A stretch of 64,000 nt of DNA from Evansella sp. LMS18 (GTDB lineage: Bacteria; Bacillota; Bacilli; Bacillales; Salisediminibacteriaceae), in the NCBI RefSeq assembly GCF_024362785.1, contig NZ_CP093301.1, forward strand, positions 2,542,001 through 2,606,000, written 5' to 3'. Position numbers and translations under genes: made by a program. The notes under the pieces are model-generated. The model did not search any database. It saw only the letters and a program-made list of their open reading frames with translations, and was not told where the DNA came from. This document shows positions 17,101 through 25,785 of the stretch, piece by piece. Numbering within the stretch: the first letter of the stretch is position 1; the number at the start of each line of letters is the position of its first letter.

Positions 17101-17566
17101 TACTCTGTTCTTTATCCCGGTTATCTACAGTTTTGTGGATAAAGAAACAAGAAGGCTGAACAAAAAGTATGTAACCCCGGATGGCCAGTTAATTCCTGCA
17201 TACCTTGTGGAAGAACGCTACACAAATGAGCAGGATAAAGGCCGGGATAATTACCGTATTTCAGATGAAGGCAGCCGCAGGGAAACACAGGCTCTTGAAA
17301 AAGGAAGAAATGAAGGAGAGGATGACTTCGCTGAATTTTACAGGGATGTGAATGAATATGAGGACGATGAACCTTTATCATATCCTGAAGTGGAAAAATA
17401 CACTCCTTCTGAAGACCAGGATAAAGTAATTTATGAGGAAGAAAACCCTCAGGTTTATCCTGACAAAAAATCAGGTGGAAATACTGATAACATTACAAGA
17501 GAAGAACTCATCGATATCCTTGAGGAAGTAGTAGAAAGAAGCAGAAGAAAAAGAGATGATGAGTAA
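14111..17566 (+). CDS. RND-family (SwrC/AcrB-like) efflux pump with acidic C-terminal tail
   Basis: 1151 residues, GTG start overlapping marR. Full RND layout: TM1 at about 10-30, a large extracytoplasmic loop, TM2-6, a second loop, TM8-12. Family motifs visible: GEGPATINRINQE, the TM4 proton-relay region LGGLALGIGMLVDNSIVVIENIYRH (about 385-410, the Asp typical of RND pumps) and the matching TM10 region with VVNNAIVLVDYIN. In B. subtilis SwrC exports surfactin and also resists bile-like detergents. Extra here is a cytosolic tail of about 130 residues after TM12 that is rich in Glu/Asp/Tyr, absent from most family members. Drug and lipopeptide efflux is the likely role. Confidence 0.93.
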   Translation: MKGITGFSIKRPVFTIVGMLLFLILGAVSLINIPLKLIPDIDPPIGAVVTSYPEASPEEVLDRVSRPMEGGLATLDGLNNIYTISQEGSSMTILEFSWATSIDDVENDIIRQMNGVPLPSDAGNPNFLKFDPSQMPVIQMTLSSDDEEELNDLVNDLEIELLQIDGVASLDIMGDTTEQIVVELDQEALEENDLEQSDVVQVIQAHNVTSPGGMVQSGDLEYTTRIIHEMNSTDDIENVVVTVNPETGDEVTVADVAEVTLEPEEQNSITRTNQEPSVMISVQQQSDANLAQLSTVFNERLDELLGEEDYEDLEVAILFDQGEYVQEAISSVSMALIAGGVFAMLVLFAFLRSFKTPFIVGIAIPFSVIVTFVLIYFADLSLNIMTLGGLALGIGMLVDNSIVVIENIYRHLSMKKDPKAAALEGTKEVAGAITASTLTTISVFLPVIFISGIVGNLFMEFALTVSFSLLASLAVALTVVPMLASRLLKTPKENVEAKRQKSEFIKAFDKSIRWSLKNRVGVLLITALLLAGGAVGVANVGTEFIPSTDEGFFQVEVEMERGTPLETTFESVEGIEEVLDDEGDIQHYTSVIGSMGPEAAIFGSSGSHEATIYISMVPLADRNISTDEFADSIRRDVERAAPDAEISIDMQAAAMGGQPNTITFDLTDANTQRLHEAAEELTEEFEDMSEFNEVTTDLTDTVEEIQFIVDEEAARENGFAPAQIAQLVNDKMRGAEATQIVTEDEDIYAVHVRYAEEDIETIESVEDLLLRTPGGEYITLSEVVDIETGEGPATINRINQEASVQFTLQYGSQYNLGEMSELVQSTIDDYDLPDGTSVSYTGDQQMMADAMEDLTMALILALVFVYLVLAAQFESFRYPFVIMFSVPLVIIGVAIGLTVTLTPVSVMAFIGLIVLAGIVVNNAIVLVDYINKRKEAGLRSYDAIVEGVKDRARPILMTALTTILGLVPLSLGIGEGSEIQQPMAITVIGGLISSTFLTLFFIPVIYSFVDKETRRLNKKYVTPDGQLIPAYLVEERYTNEQDKGRDNYRISDEGSRRETQALEKGRNEGEDDFAEFYRDVNEYEDDEPLSYPEVEKYTPSEDQDKVIYEEENPQVYPDKKSGGNTDNITREELIDILEEVVERSRRKRDDE

Positions 17567-17584
17567 AGGAATGTAGAATGGCAA

Positions 17585-17612
17585 ACGGGCAGCGGAATGC
17601 TGCCCGTTTTTT
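17585..17612 (+). terminator. Terminator of the marR-RND operon
   Basis: ACGGGCAGC-ggaat-GCTGCCCGT, six T. Confidence 0.9.
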
Positions 17613-17644
17613 CGTACTCGGAACGGGAATCAGATTGCCGGGTG

Positions 17645-17855
17645 ATCCAACCTGCGAAACCAGCAGTCCAACTTGCGAAAAAGGAGGTGTCACCTGCGAA
17701 AACAGTGATTCAACCAGCGAAACGAAAACCAACCTGCGAAACCATTAGTCCAACCTGCGAAAAAGGAGATGCCACCAGCGAAAACAGTGATTCAACCAGC
17801 GAAACGAAATCCAATCTGCGAAACCAGCACTCCAACCTACAAACCACACACTAAG
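17645..17855. repeat. Tandem array 2: ten 19-24-bp units in an 82-bp higher-order repeat
   Basis: Monomers share (C)AACCTGCGAAAA-like cores. Groups of four repeat as an 82-bp block, with the AGTCCAAC block starting at 17665 and again at 17747. It begins about 30 bp after the RND terminator. No credible gene lies in it. Confidence 0.88.
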
Positions 17856-17921
17856 TTACGAAAACCTTTTCCCGTGACGGCAGAAAGTCACCTCCAGGCA
17901 AGACGTGGGAGCGGCAGCACT

Positions 17922-18491
17922 TCACAAATTACCCCAAATGAAAATTGTATGATGGTCAGTTTCATGATTAGGCTCTTCTTCAGTGAACGGCGGGTGAATG
18001 ATAAATATATAAGCCACAAACAATAAATAAATGAAAGTAAAAAAATTAAATATCATCGCCTTGCTTTTAGTACTGGAAAATTCAACTCCAATTTTCCAGT
18101 ACTTTAATACCCACAATCCACCGAGAGAAGTCAGAAGAAGAAATAAAAGAAGCAGCACTCTTTTTTCAGGCAAAGAAAGCATGTCCGCAGTCATAGCTCC
18201 CATCAGCCCTGCCATCGCTCCGGTGAACATTCCTTCGGCAACAGCAGCACCCCCATGCGGTGCCCCCAGCAGAATTCCGGCAATAGCTGTCAGGAAAATA
18301 CTGAAAACAACAGCTGCGAAGAAGGAGGAAGCTGACCCGGCAATATATATTCCTGAGGAAAAACCAAGCAGCATAGAACCGCCCATCGTTAGCATCATTT
18401 TGTCCATTTTTGAACGACCAGGCTGTCCATTCCGGATGCCTGCAAAATAAAAAAACAAAGGAATAATCAAAAAGCTAATATAAACAAACAT
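17922..18491 (-). CDS. Hypothetical multi-span membrane protein divergent from cadC
   Basis: 189 residues with about six membrane helices and a good ribosome site (GGAGGTG) before the ATG. Gly/Ala/Met-rich helices (MLTMGGSMLLGF, GAMAGLMGAMTADML) recall small metal or ion transporters. The C-terminus ends in a His-rich cytosolic or external stretch (EEPNHETDHHTIF) that could bind metal. It is divergent from the cadC-cadA operon, and CadC operator sites lie between them, so it may belong to the same metal response (inference). I recognise no named family. Confidence 0.65.
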   Translation of the reverse strand: MFVYISFLIIPLFFYFAGIRNGQPGRSKMDKMMLTMGGSMLLGFSSGIYIAGSASSFFAAVVFSIFLTAIAGILLGAPHGGAAVAEGMFTGAMAGLMGAMTADMLSLPEKRVLLLLFLLLTSLGGLWVLKYWKIGVEFSSTKSKAMIFNFFTFIYLLFVAYIFIIHPPFTEEEPNHETDHHTIFIWGNL

Positions 18492-18593
18492 AGGACACCT
18501 CCGAAATTAGAGACAGGCCATTTGTTAAAAATCTATTCCTGAGGAATTATAAATAGAAGCAATTTTCCAGGAAAACGACACATAACCTTTAAC

Positions 18594-18654
18594 ATTCAAA
18601 TATATATTTGAATAAAAACAAGAATTGATATACAATCAAATTATCATTTGAATG
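18594..18654 (+). promoter_or_regulatory. cadCA promoter with two CadC-type operators
   Basis: Operator 1 is the perfect 20-bp palindrome ATTCAAATATATATTTGAAT (18594-18613). Operator 2 (18635-18653) is ATCAAATTATCATTTGAAT. Between them lies a promoter: TTGAAT (18608-18613), 17 bp, TACAAT (18631-18636). The -35 overlaps operator 1 and the -10 touches operator 2. ATTCAAAT/ATTTGAAT half-sites are typical of ArsR/CadC proteins, so metal-relieved repression is expected. Confidence 0.85.
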
Positions 18655-18672
18655 TTCGGAGGGGTGAACATA

Positions 18673-19038
18673 ATGGCAAAAGATACTTGTGATGTCTATT
18701 GTTACGATGAAGAAAAGGTATCAGCACTTCAGAGGACCATAAATGAAGATGAGATAAAAAACACAAGCGGAATATTTAAAGTACTAGCGGATCCTACGCG
18801 CCTGAAAGTTGCATACGCGCTGTCAGTGGAGGAAGAACTTTGTGTATGTGATGTGGCGAATATTATCCAGTCCTCCACAGCTACGGCTTCCCACCATCTG
18901 CGGTTGTTAAAAAAGCAGGGTCTGGCGAAACCAAGAAGAGAGGGAAAGCTCGTTTTTTACAGTCTGGACGATGAGCATGTAAGGCAGTTAATAGACATTG
19001 CTTTCACACATCAGCGTGAGGAAAAAAACCATGGATAA
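18673..19038 (+). CDS. cadC: CadC, ArsR-family metal-sensing repressor
   Basis: 121 residues, starting at ATG 18673 behind GGAGGGGTG. It has an N-terminal Cys pair (DTCDVYC), a winged helix (VLADPTRLKVAYALSVEEELCVCDVANII) with the ELCVCD metal motif (about 57-62), and the recognition helix SSTATASHHLRLLKKQGL. These are the Cd/Pb/Zn sensor-site ligands of CadC (Cys N-terminal plus CVC). The C-terminal helix has His-rich ligands for the second site. The gene overlaps cadA (TAA at 19036-19038; cadA ATG at 19031). Confidence 0.95.
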   Translation: MAKDTCDVYCYDEEKVSALQRTINEDEIKNTSGIFKVLADPTRLKVAYALSVEEELCVCDVANIIQSSTATASHHLRLLKKQGLAKPRREGKLVFYSLDDEHVRQLIDIAFTHQREEKNHG

Positions 19039-21145
19039 GAACCATGTCTATATTGTCCAGGGATTCACCTGAGCCAGTTGTGCTGCTCGGTTCGAGCGGA
19101 ATGTAAAAGAGATATCTGGTGTCAGGGACGCGAAAGTGAACTTTACTGCAGGTAAGCTGACTGTTGAAGGGGATGCAACAATAAAGGAACTGGAGAAAGC
19201 CGGTGCTTTTGAACATTTAAAAATCCGGAGGGAAAAAGATGACCCTTTCCCGGTAGTTCCTTTCTGGAAAAAGCAGAAAAATATCCTTGTATTTATTGCT
19301 GCTATTCTGGCGATAGCTGGCTGGTCAGTATCATTAAGCATGGGCGAGGGGCATCCCGCTGCAATTATATTGTTCCTCACTTCAATGGTGGTGGGCGGTT
19401 ATAACTTATTCTGGCAGGGACTTAAAAATCTCTCCAGATTAGAGTTTGATATGAAGACACTGATGACAGTAGCAGTTATTGGTGCAGCAATCATTGGAGA
19501 ATGGGGAGAAGGAGCAGTTGTCGTAATATTATTTGCTATAAGTGAAGCTCTGGAAACATTCTCTATGGAAAATGCGAGAAGGTCGATTCGTTCTCTTATA
19601 GACACAGCCCCTAAGGAAGCACTCGTAAAAAGAAATGGAAAAGAAATTATTCTTCCTATCGATCAAATTGAGATTAACGACCATATAATCGTAAAACCAG
19701 GGGAGAAACTTGCTTTGGACGGTGTGGTGGTAACCGGGTTATCCGCAGTGAACCAGGCAACTATTACAGGAGAAAGCGTTCCTGTTACTAAACAGGAAAA
19801 GGATGAAGTGTATGCTGGAACACTTAACGAAGAAGGCGTACTGGAAATAAGGGTTACAAGGCATGCCGAAGACACGACGCTTGCTAAGATTATTCATCTC
19901 GTAGAAGAGGCACAGGAAGAGCGTGCTCCGGCACAGCAGTTTGTCGACAGATTTGCTAAATATTACACACCGGCAATTATGGTATTCGCATTACTTGTAG
20001 CGATTGTTCCGCCGGTTTTCCTGGCAGCTGAATGGAGCCAGTGGATTTATCTGGGGCTTGCCACATTAGTTGTGGGCTGCCCGTGCGCACTCGTTATTTC
20101 TACTCCTGTTGCCATTGTCACAGCAATAAGCAACAGTGCGAGAAACGGTGTGCTCATAAAAGGCGGACTTTATCTTGAACAGGCGGGAACGGTTAATGCC
20201 ATTGCCTTCGATAAAACTGGCACCTTAACAAGAGGAGTGCCGGCAGTTACAGATGTCGTTCCGCTTAATAGTACTGAGGAAGAGATAATGAGTATAGCCT
20301 GCGCTGTGGAAAAACATTCACAGCATCCCCTGGCGAGAGCTATCGTACGCAAGGCTGAGGAAACAGGAAATCTTCAGGATCATGAAGTTTCAGAAGCAGC
20401 CTCGCTGACAGGGAAAGGGATGAAAGCTGAAGTTAACGGCAAGACAGTTTTTGCAGCAAGTCCTTCCTACGTATCGGATACTTATCCCCAGCTTATTAAC
20501 AAAGAGCTGAATGATAAAACAATTCAGCTGCAGGAACAGGGGAAAACTGTTGTCTTAGTCGGAAGTGAGGAGAGGCTCTTCGGAATCATTGCCCTACAGG
20601 ATGAGGTGCGGAAGCAAGCTGCACATGTACTCAGGCAGCTGAATACCGCCGGGATAAAAAGAACGATTATGCTGACAGGAGATAACCCTGCAACAGCGGC
20701 AGCAATCGGAAAAACCGCTGGAGTGACAGACATTAGAGCAGGTCTTCTGCCAGAGGAGAAGCTTGCTGAAATCAATCGACTGAAAAGGGGAGGTGTCCGT
20801 GTGGCAATGGTGGGGGATGGTATGAATGATGCACCGGCACTTGCAGCAGCTGATCTGGGGATTGCAATGGGGACTATCGGCACCGATGCTGCACTGGAAA
20901 CAGCCGATGCAGCTTTAATGGGGGATGACCTGAAAAAACTGCCTTATTTAATAAAACTCAGCAGGCTTACCTTAAAAATTATTAAGCAGAATATTATATT
21001 TTCACTGGCTCTTAAAGCTCTTGCTCTCATGCTTGTCCCGTTTGGAGTACTCACATTGTGGATAGCTATTTTTGCAGATATGGGCGCAACCTTGCTGGTT
21101 ACCCTGAACAGCCTCCGTTTAATGAAAGTTAAAGACGAGGAATAG
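19031..21145 (+). CDS. cadA: CadA, Cd/Zn/Pb-exporting P1B-type ATPase, in-frame TGA at codon 14
   Basis: Inferred full frame of 704 codons, overlapping cadC by 8 bp as in known cadCA operons. The N-terminal metal-binding (HMA) domain reads YIVQGFT-TGA-ASCAARFERNVKE. TGA (19070-19072) stands exactly where the first Cys of GFTCxxC belongs; the second Cys remains. All downstream parts are intact: TGES (about 248), CPC ion site (about 351), DKTGT phosphorylation site (about 393), HP (about 430) and GDGMNDAP (about 595). Without read-through, translation could restart at GTG 19136 (669 residues, weak AGGGA site), giving a pump without its HMA domain, which is often dispensable. Nonsense mutation, sequencing error and selenocysteine all remain possible. 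Confidence 0.85.
19083..19099 (+). other. Hairpin 10 nt downstream of the in-frame TGA (SECIS-like geometry)
   Basis: CTGCTCG (19083-19089), loop GTT (19090-19092), CGAGCGG (19093-19099): seven pairs including one T-G. The loop begins 17 nt after the TGA and its first base is G, which formally fits the published bacterial SECIS consensus. It may arise by chance from the coding sequence. Confidence 0.3.
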
Positions 21146-21148
21146 AGA

Positions 21149-21187
21149 AAGTCCTTCATTGGCTGGTCTGATGAAGGACTTTTTTTA
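21149..21187 (+). terminator. Terminator of cadCA
   Basis: AAGTCCTTCAT, loop, ATGAAGGACTT, seven T. Confidence 0.9.
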
Positions 21188-21216
21188 AAACTAAGTAATT
21201 ATTACACGACAATCAT

Positions 21217-21253
21217 GAAAAAACCACCGCTTACTTTTACGCAAGCGGTGGTC
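21217..21253 (-). terminator. Terminator of the GerMN lipoprotein gene
   Basis: ACCACCGCTT / AAGCGGTGGT stem, T6 on the minus strand. Confidence 0.85.
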
Positions 21254-21265
21254 AGTTAAAAGTTA

Positions 21266-22075
21266 TTAATCCATAGTTTGGTAGCTTTCAGGGTTCCCTG
21301 CTTCGATAGGCTCGTCTACTTCCATATGTCCTAAGAAGACATCCGGAACGCTTCCTTCAATAAGGATCTGTACTCTGTCATAACCGAACTGTTTAGCAAT
21401 CAAAGCAATTTGCTCGGTAAGCATGAGTTCGCCGGAAGAGCCAAGGTTTGCTTCAAGGATAGCATCGGAAAAAGATACGCGAGCTGTTCCGTCTGTAAAT
21501 GAAACACTTTGTACTTGAGTTCCTTCAGGAAGCAGGCTTACAAGGCTGTTTTTATCCGGACCTGATGCCCAAAGCTGGTAAGCTTCAAGTGCGCCATTTT
21601 CGTCTGCTGTTACAGAAACATCAGTTTGCACACGGTAAATTTCCATTAACTGATCATCTGAAAAATATAATTCTACTCCATCGATGACAGCAACATCTTC
21701 TGCAGCTTCTTCGGAGTTTTCTTCCTCTTCTGCTGCGTTGTTTTCCTCATCGTTGTTTCCTGCGTTATCTGTTGTATCTTCATTCACTGGTTCATTTTCC
21801 TCGTTAATTTCTTCGTCGGCAGCTTCATTTTCAGCGTTCTCATCATCATTTGCTTCGTTTTCAGCGTTTTCTTCATCATTTACTTCATTTTCATCGTTCA
21901 CTTCTTCATTTGCTTCTTCATTATTTTCCTCATTTTCTTCAGAACCGTTGTTTTCCTCGTTCAGTTCGTTTCCGCCTGTATTGTCAATAGGAGTACTGTC
22001 TCCGTCACCCTGGCCGCAGGCAGACAGGATAAGCATGGCACTAAGCCCACTGACTAATAATGTACTTTTCTTCAT
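21266..22075 (-). CDS. GerMN-domain lipoprotein with Asn/Glu-rich linker
   Basis: 269 residues from ATG 22073-22075, placed 9 bp after AAGGATGGGG. The signal peptide ends in the lipobox LSACG. Next comes a linker of about 110 residues built almost only from E, N, D and A (about 30-140). The C-terminal domain is a GerM/GerMN fold (about 140-260: YFSDDQLMEIYRV...DGTARVSFSDA, then LTEQIALIAKQFG). GerMN domains in Bacillus act in spore formation and germination or in spore peptidoglycan metabolism, but several lipoproteins carry them without known function. Mature protein is on the outer membrane face. Monocistronic. Confidence 0.8.
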   Translation of the reverse strand: MKKSTLLVSGLSAMLILSACGQGDGDSTPIDNTGGNELNEENNGSEENEENNEEANEEVNDENEVNDEENAENEANDDENAENEAADEEINEENEPVNEDTTDNAGNNDEENNAAEEEENSEEAAEDVAVIDGVELYFSDDQLMEIYRVQTDVSVTADENGALEAYQLWASGPDKNSLVSLLPEGTQVQSVSFTDGTARVSFSDAILEANLGSSGELMLTEQIALIAKQFGYDRVQILIEGSVPDVFLGHMEVDEPIEAGNPESYQTMD

Positions 22076-22395
22076 AAGGTATGACCCCATCCTTTCTTCT
22101 CTCTTTATGTAGTTCTTGGTTAGTTAGTCGATAACCATTCAAGAACGTTACAAGAATAGCATAAATTATAAATTATTGTAGTATATTAGCGGAAAAACCC
22201 GCCAATTGTCACAGCAGCCTTTATGATAAAGTTTAACTGCTTCAGACACAAGGGAAATAAGTAGGGAAAAGGAGCAGGCATTTCTAGTTGTTATATAGAT
22301 TTTTCAGAATGCAAGCCCTGGCTGGAAAGATAACAGGTCGTGAAGGATAAAAAAAAGGAAGCTGCCCTTTATGGGAAGCTTCCTGGATGAAAGTA
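22076..22395. other. Intergenic gap between GerMN lipoprotein and opuAC
   Basis: About 320 bp. It holds the leader and promoter region of the minus-strand lipoprotein gene and the opuAC terminator (22349-22383). No ORF or repeat is seen in the rest. Confidence 0.7.
22349..22383 (-). terminator. Terminator of the opuA operon
   Basis: GGAAGCTtCCCATAAAGGGcAGCTTCC stem-loop, T7 on the minus strand. Confidence 0.85.
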
Positions 22396-23355
22396 TTATT
22401 CTACACCTTCAAGCCATTCATTTACTTTGTCTTCGTTTGCTTCGACCCAGTTAGCTGCTGCATCTTCAGCAGATGCGCCTTCCTGGATTTCAAGCATTAC
22501 TTCTTCCATGTCTTCTGTTGTCCAGTTAAACTGGTCAAGAATACGGTAGGCATTTGGCATATCTTCTTCCAGGCCTTCGCGCACCATTGTGGCGATGATT
22601 TCTGCTTCGCCGAAGGAGCCTTCTGGATCTTCAAGATATTTCAGGTCGTACTCAGCGAACTTCCAGTGAGGTGTCCAGCCAGTTACAACGATAGGCTGTT
22701 CGTTGGAAACAGCTTCCCCTAATGCAGTAGCCATCGCACCGCTTGAAGAAGTCTGTACGTCCCAGCCATCAAGACCGTAATCTTCAACCGCATTTTCAGC
22801 AGCTTGTACTACACCAGCTCCTGGCTCAATTGCAGTAATTGTATTATTCAGCTCATCACCATAAGTTTCAAGATCCTCAATGGAATCAATGTCCATATAT
22901 TCTGGTACTACGAGACCGATTTTTGCACCTGTAAGATTTTCACCAAGGTCCACAAGCTGATCCTGATATTCTTCATGTAAATTTCCGTGAGTGGCAGGAA
23001 GCCATGCAGCTACCATGCCGTCAGATTCACCATTTGCAACTGACTGCCACATAATAGCGTTATCGATTGGTGTAAGAGTTACATCATAACCAAGATCTTC
23101 AAAAACCTTTCCAATCACATGCGTAGATGCGATCTCCGAATCCCATTCTACATAAACAAGCTCGATTTCCCCTTCATCGCCTGCAGGTGCAGCTGCATTG
23201 TTATCAGCATTTTCTTCATTTCCTGCATTGCCATTGTTTCCTGTATTACCGTTTTCGTTTTCCGCGCCATCATTATCCGCGCCACAGCCAGCAGCCAGTA
23301 ATGATAACGAAAGTCCTGATGCCAGACCTAAACGTTTCCAGTTAAGTTTTAACAT
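22396..23355 (-). CDS. opuAC: OpuAC, glycine betaine-binding lipoprotein
   Basis: 319 residues; lipobox LAAGCGAD at about 20-24, then an Asn/Gly/Glu-rich linker of about 35 residues. The periplasmic-binding domain (OpuAC family) contains conserved aromatic segments (VYVEWDSEIAST, MVAAWLPATHGN, VVTGWTPHWKFAEYDLKYLEDP) with Trp residues forming the cage for the quaternary ammonium group. Anchored outside the membrane, it delivers glycine betaine to OpuAB. Third gene of the operon, 74 bp after opuAB, with its own GGGGAG ribosome site. Confidence 0.93.
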   Translation of the reverse strand: MLKLNWKRLGLASGLSLSLLAAGCGADNDGAENENGNTGNNGNAGNEENADNNAAAPAGDEGEIELVYVEWDSEIASTHVIGKVFEDLGYDVTLTPIDNAIMWQSVANGESDGMVAAWLPATHGNLHEEYQDQLVDLGENLTGAKIGLVVPEYMDIDSIEDLETYGDELNNTITAIEPGAGVVQAAENAVEDYGLDGWDVQTSSSGAMATALGEAVSNEQPIVVTGWTPHWKFAEYDLKYLEDPEGSFGEAEIIATMVREGLEEDMPNAYRILDQFNWTTEDMEEVMLEIQEGASAEDAAANWVEANEDKVNEWLEGVE

Positions 23356-23429
23356 AATAACTCTCCCCTTCTATTGTTTTAATATATATGGAACTTTTCA
23401 TTTGAAGAAAAGACGCCACCGTTCATTTT

Positions 23430-24293
23430 TTATGCTTTGTTCCGCTGTACGTTAGCACTTTGAGTAAAGCGGTCAATAATTATTGCGAGAATTACGATAC
23501 CGACACCTGCTACAAATCCTGGTCCTACTTGTGCACGCTGTAATGCTGAGAGAACTTCTCTTCCAAGTCCTGGTGCTCCAATCATGGAAGCGATAACTAC
23601 CATGGACAGAGCAAGCATTACTGTCTGGTTGATCCCGGCCATGATAGTTGACTTAGCCATTGGTAATTCTACTTTAAAAAGCTTCTGTGCTCCTGTACTG
23701 CCGAATGCTTCAGAAGCTTCAACAAGTTCTTTCGGAACCTGCCGGATACCTAAATTAGTAAGCCTTACAGTTGGAGGAGTTGCAAAGATCAATGAAGCAA
23801 AAACCCCAGGCACCATGCCGATACCGAAGAAGGCAACAGCAGGAATTAAGTATACAAACGCAGGCATAGTCTGCATGAAGTCAAGTATTGGCGCGATAAT
23901 TGCTTCGGCGGTTTTGCTTTTGGACATTAAAATCCCAAACGGCACACCTATCATCACTGAGAGAATACTTGATAATAGTACAAGGGTAAAAGTGTACATC
24001 AGATGATCCCATAATCCCTGGTTTTGTATGAGCCAGAGGCCGACAAATGCAAAGGCAGCGAGACCGAATCTTCTTCCGGTGATGAAAAAGGCAGCGACTG
24101 CCACAACAATCATGATAACTATCGGAGGAATCGCGCCAAGCGTGTCCGCTGTAAAGCTCATGAAGTTCCCGAAATGCTCTTTTATTGGGTTAAATAAGAA
24201 TGAAAAAGTATTCGTTAACCAGGCTGTGAATGAAGCAGTCCATTCTGCCAGCGGGATGGTAGGTATGAAAGCTAATAGTACAGAATTAAACAT
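23430..24293 (-). CDS. opuAB: OpuAB, glycine betaine ABC transporter permease
   Basis: 287 residues with about seven membrane helices and the BPD_transp_1 coupling loop ([29 protein letters not shown], about 185-212) that contacts the ATPase. Imports glycine betaine for osmoprotection. The ATG follows GAGGTGAAT and overlaps the end of opuAA by 8 bp, so the two are translationally coupled. Confidence 0.95.
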   Translation of the reverse strand: MFNSVLLAFIPTIPLAEWTASFTAWLTNTFSFLFNPIKEHFGNFMSFTADTLGAIPPIVIMIVVAVAAFFITGRRFGLAAFAFVGLWLIQNQGLWDHLMYTFTLVLLSSILSVMIGVPFGILMSKSKTAEAIIAPILDFMQTMPAFVYLIPAVAFFGIGMVPGVFASLIFATPPTVRLTNLGIRQVPKELVEASEAFGSTGAQKLFKVELPMAKSTIMAGINQTVMLALSMVVIASMIGAPGLGREVLSALQRAQVGPGFVAGVGIVILAIIIDRFTQSANVQRNKA

Positions 24294-25482
24294 TTAGATT
24301 CACCTCGCTGTCATTTGCCAGTGCTGCGATAACAGCCCCACGTACGATAATCCCTACAAGTTTTCCGTTCTCTGTTACAGCAACCGGTACTGGAGTATCG
24401 TAAATGATATTAAATATTTCATGCATTGGAGTTTCACGTTCCACTGTTGGCACTTCATTACGAAGGATCTCTTTCAGATCATTGACTTGATTTTTTCTTG
24501 CCTCGGAAGCGTCGTCTGCAGTGATATAACCTTTAAGGTTCCGGCTGCTGTCCACTGCGAAAATACTTGAGATACCTTCTTCCCGCATTCTTTCAAGAGC
24601 AACACGTGGCCCGTGCTTATCAATATTCACTGTCTCCGGGCGCTTCATAATATGCTGTGCAGTAAGTACTTTTGACCGGTCAACATCTTCAACGAATTTC
24701 TCAACATAGTCATTGGCAGGGTTCATTAATATTTCTTCCGGAGTCCCAATCTGTACGATAGAGCCGTCCTTCATAAGAGCGATCCGGTCGCCGATGCGTA
24801 ATGCTTCGTCTAAGTCATGGGTAATAAATATAATTGTTTTCTTCATCGTAGTCTGAAGGTCCAGAAGTTCGTCCTGCATGTCTTTCCGAATTAATGGATC
24901 GAGAGCCGAAAAGGCTTCATCCATCAGCAGTACTTCCGGGTCGTTAGCAAGGGCACGGGCAAGGCCGACACGCTGCTGCATACCTCCGGACAATTGATCA
25001 GGGTACTGGTCTTCATACCCTTTAAGGCCAACGAGCTCCAGCGATTCCATAGCTTTCTCCCGGCGTTGTTCCTTCCCGATGTTTTGTACTTCGAGTCCGT
25101 ACTCCACATTATCGAGAATTGTACGGAAAGGGAACAAACCAAATTTCTGGAAAACCATGCTCATTTTCTTTCTTCTTACTTCACGTAACTGCTTTGCGTC
25201 CATCTGGGCCAGATCTTCCTCGTCAATCCAGACGTTTCCTGCGGTTGGATCAATGAGCCTGTTCAAAAGGCGCACTAAAGTGGATTTTCCACTTCCTGAA
25301 AGCCCCATAATCACGAAGATCTCTCCGTCTTCCACTTCAAAGGAAGCCTGGTTAACTCCGACAGTCATTCCTGTTTCAGCAAGTATCTCTTTTTTTGTCA
25401 TATTTCCATCCAGCATTTTCAATGCCTGTTTTGGACGCTTACCGAAAACTTTGGTGAGTTTTTCAACCTTTATTTTAGCCAA
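24286..25482 (-). CDS. opuAA: OpuAA, ATPase of the glycine betaine transporter
   Basis: 398 residues from TTG 25480-25482, chosen because GAGGTGG lies 7 bp upstream; longer in-frame sequence to 25554 has no ribosome site. Walker [10 protein letters not shown] (about 58-66), Q-loop, signature LSGGMQQR (about 165-172), Walker [12 protein letters not shown] (about 186), H-loop THD. Two C-terminal CBS domains (about 280-395) are the osmosensing ionic-strength module known from OpuA. Cytosolic; powers uptake of glycine betaine under osmotic stress. First gene of opuAA-AB-AC. Confidence 0.95.
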   Translation of the reverse strand: MAKIKVEKLTKVFGKRPKQALKMLDGNMTKKEILAETGMTVGVNQASFEVEDGEIFVIMGLSGSGKSTLVRLLNRLIDPTAGNVWIDEEDLAQMDAKQLREVRRKKMSMVFQKFGLFPFRTILDNVEYGLEVQNIGKEQRREKAMESLELVGLKGYEDQYPDQLSGGMQQRVGLARALANDPEVLLMDEAFSALDPLIRKDMQDELLDLQTTMKKTIIFITHDLDEALRIGDRIALMKDGSIVQIGTPEEILMNPANDYVEKFVEDVDRSKVLTAQHIMKRPETVNIDKHGPRVALERMREEGISSIFAVDSSRNLKGYITADDASEARKNQVNDLKEILRNEVPTVERETPMHEIFNIIYDTPVPVAVTENGKLVGIIVRGAVIAALANDSEVNLNV

Positions 25483-25785
25483 GTAATTCCACCTCGTTTT
25501 TTCCTGTGTACATATACCCACGTAGTATATGCAAATAATGTTATGTAGATTCAAATCCGAATCGATTGACCTATTTAACTATACGTCTTTGTTATAAAAA
25601 CCACAAAGCTCATATTCAGTCTATATGTTCCAAAAAGTTTGTTCAGAAAAAACTGTACGTAAAATACGTTTTAAATTCTTTTAATTACTCTTCATTACTG
25701 GTTATTCATAAGGAGTTCCAAACTTTTCAATCTCATATGATTTTTGCTACTATATTCAGTAGTTGCTGCTGAGGAGGCTCTGTAA
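25483..25785. promoter_or_regulatory. Divergent control region between opuA and the GbsR-type regulator
   Basis: About 300 bp, AT-rich. Near the regulator gene is CTACT-atattc-AGTAG (about 25749-25764), an inverted repeat fitting a MarR-type site. I cannot fix either start site. In related bacteria such regulators repress the adjacent opu operon. Confidence 0.4.
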
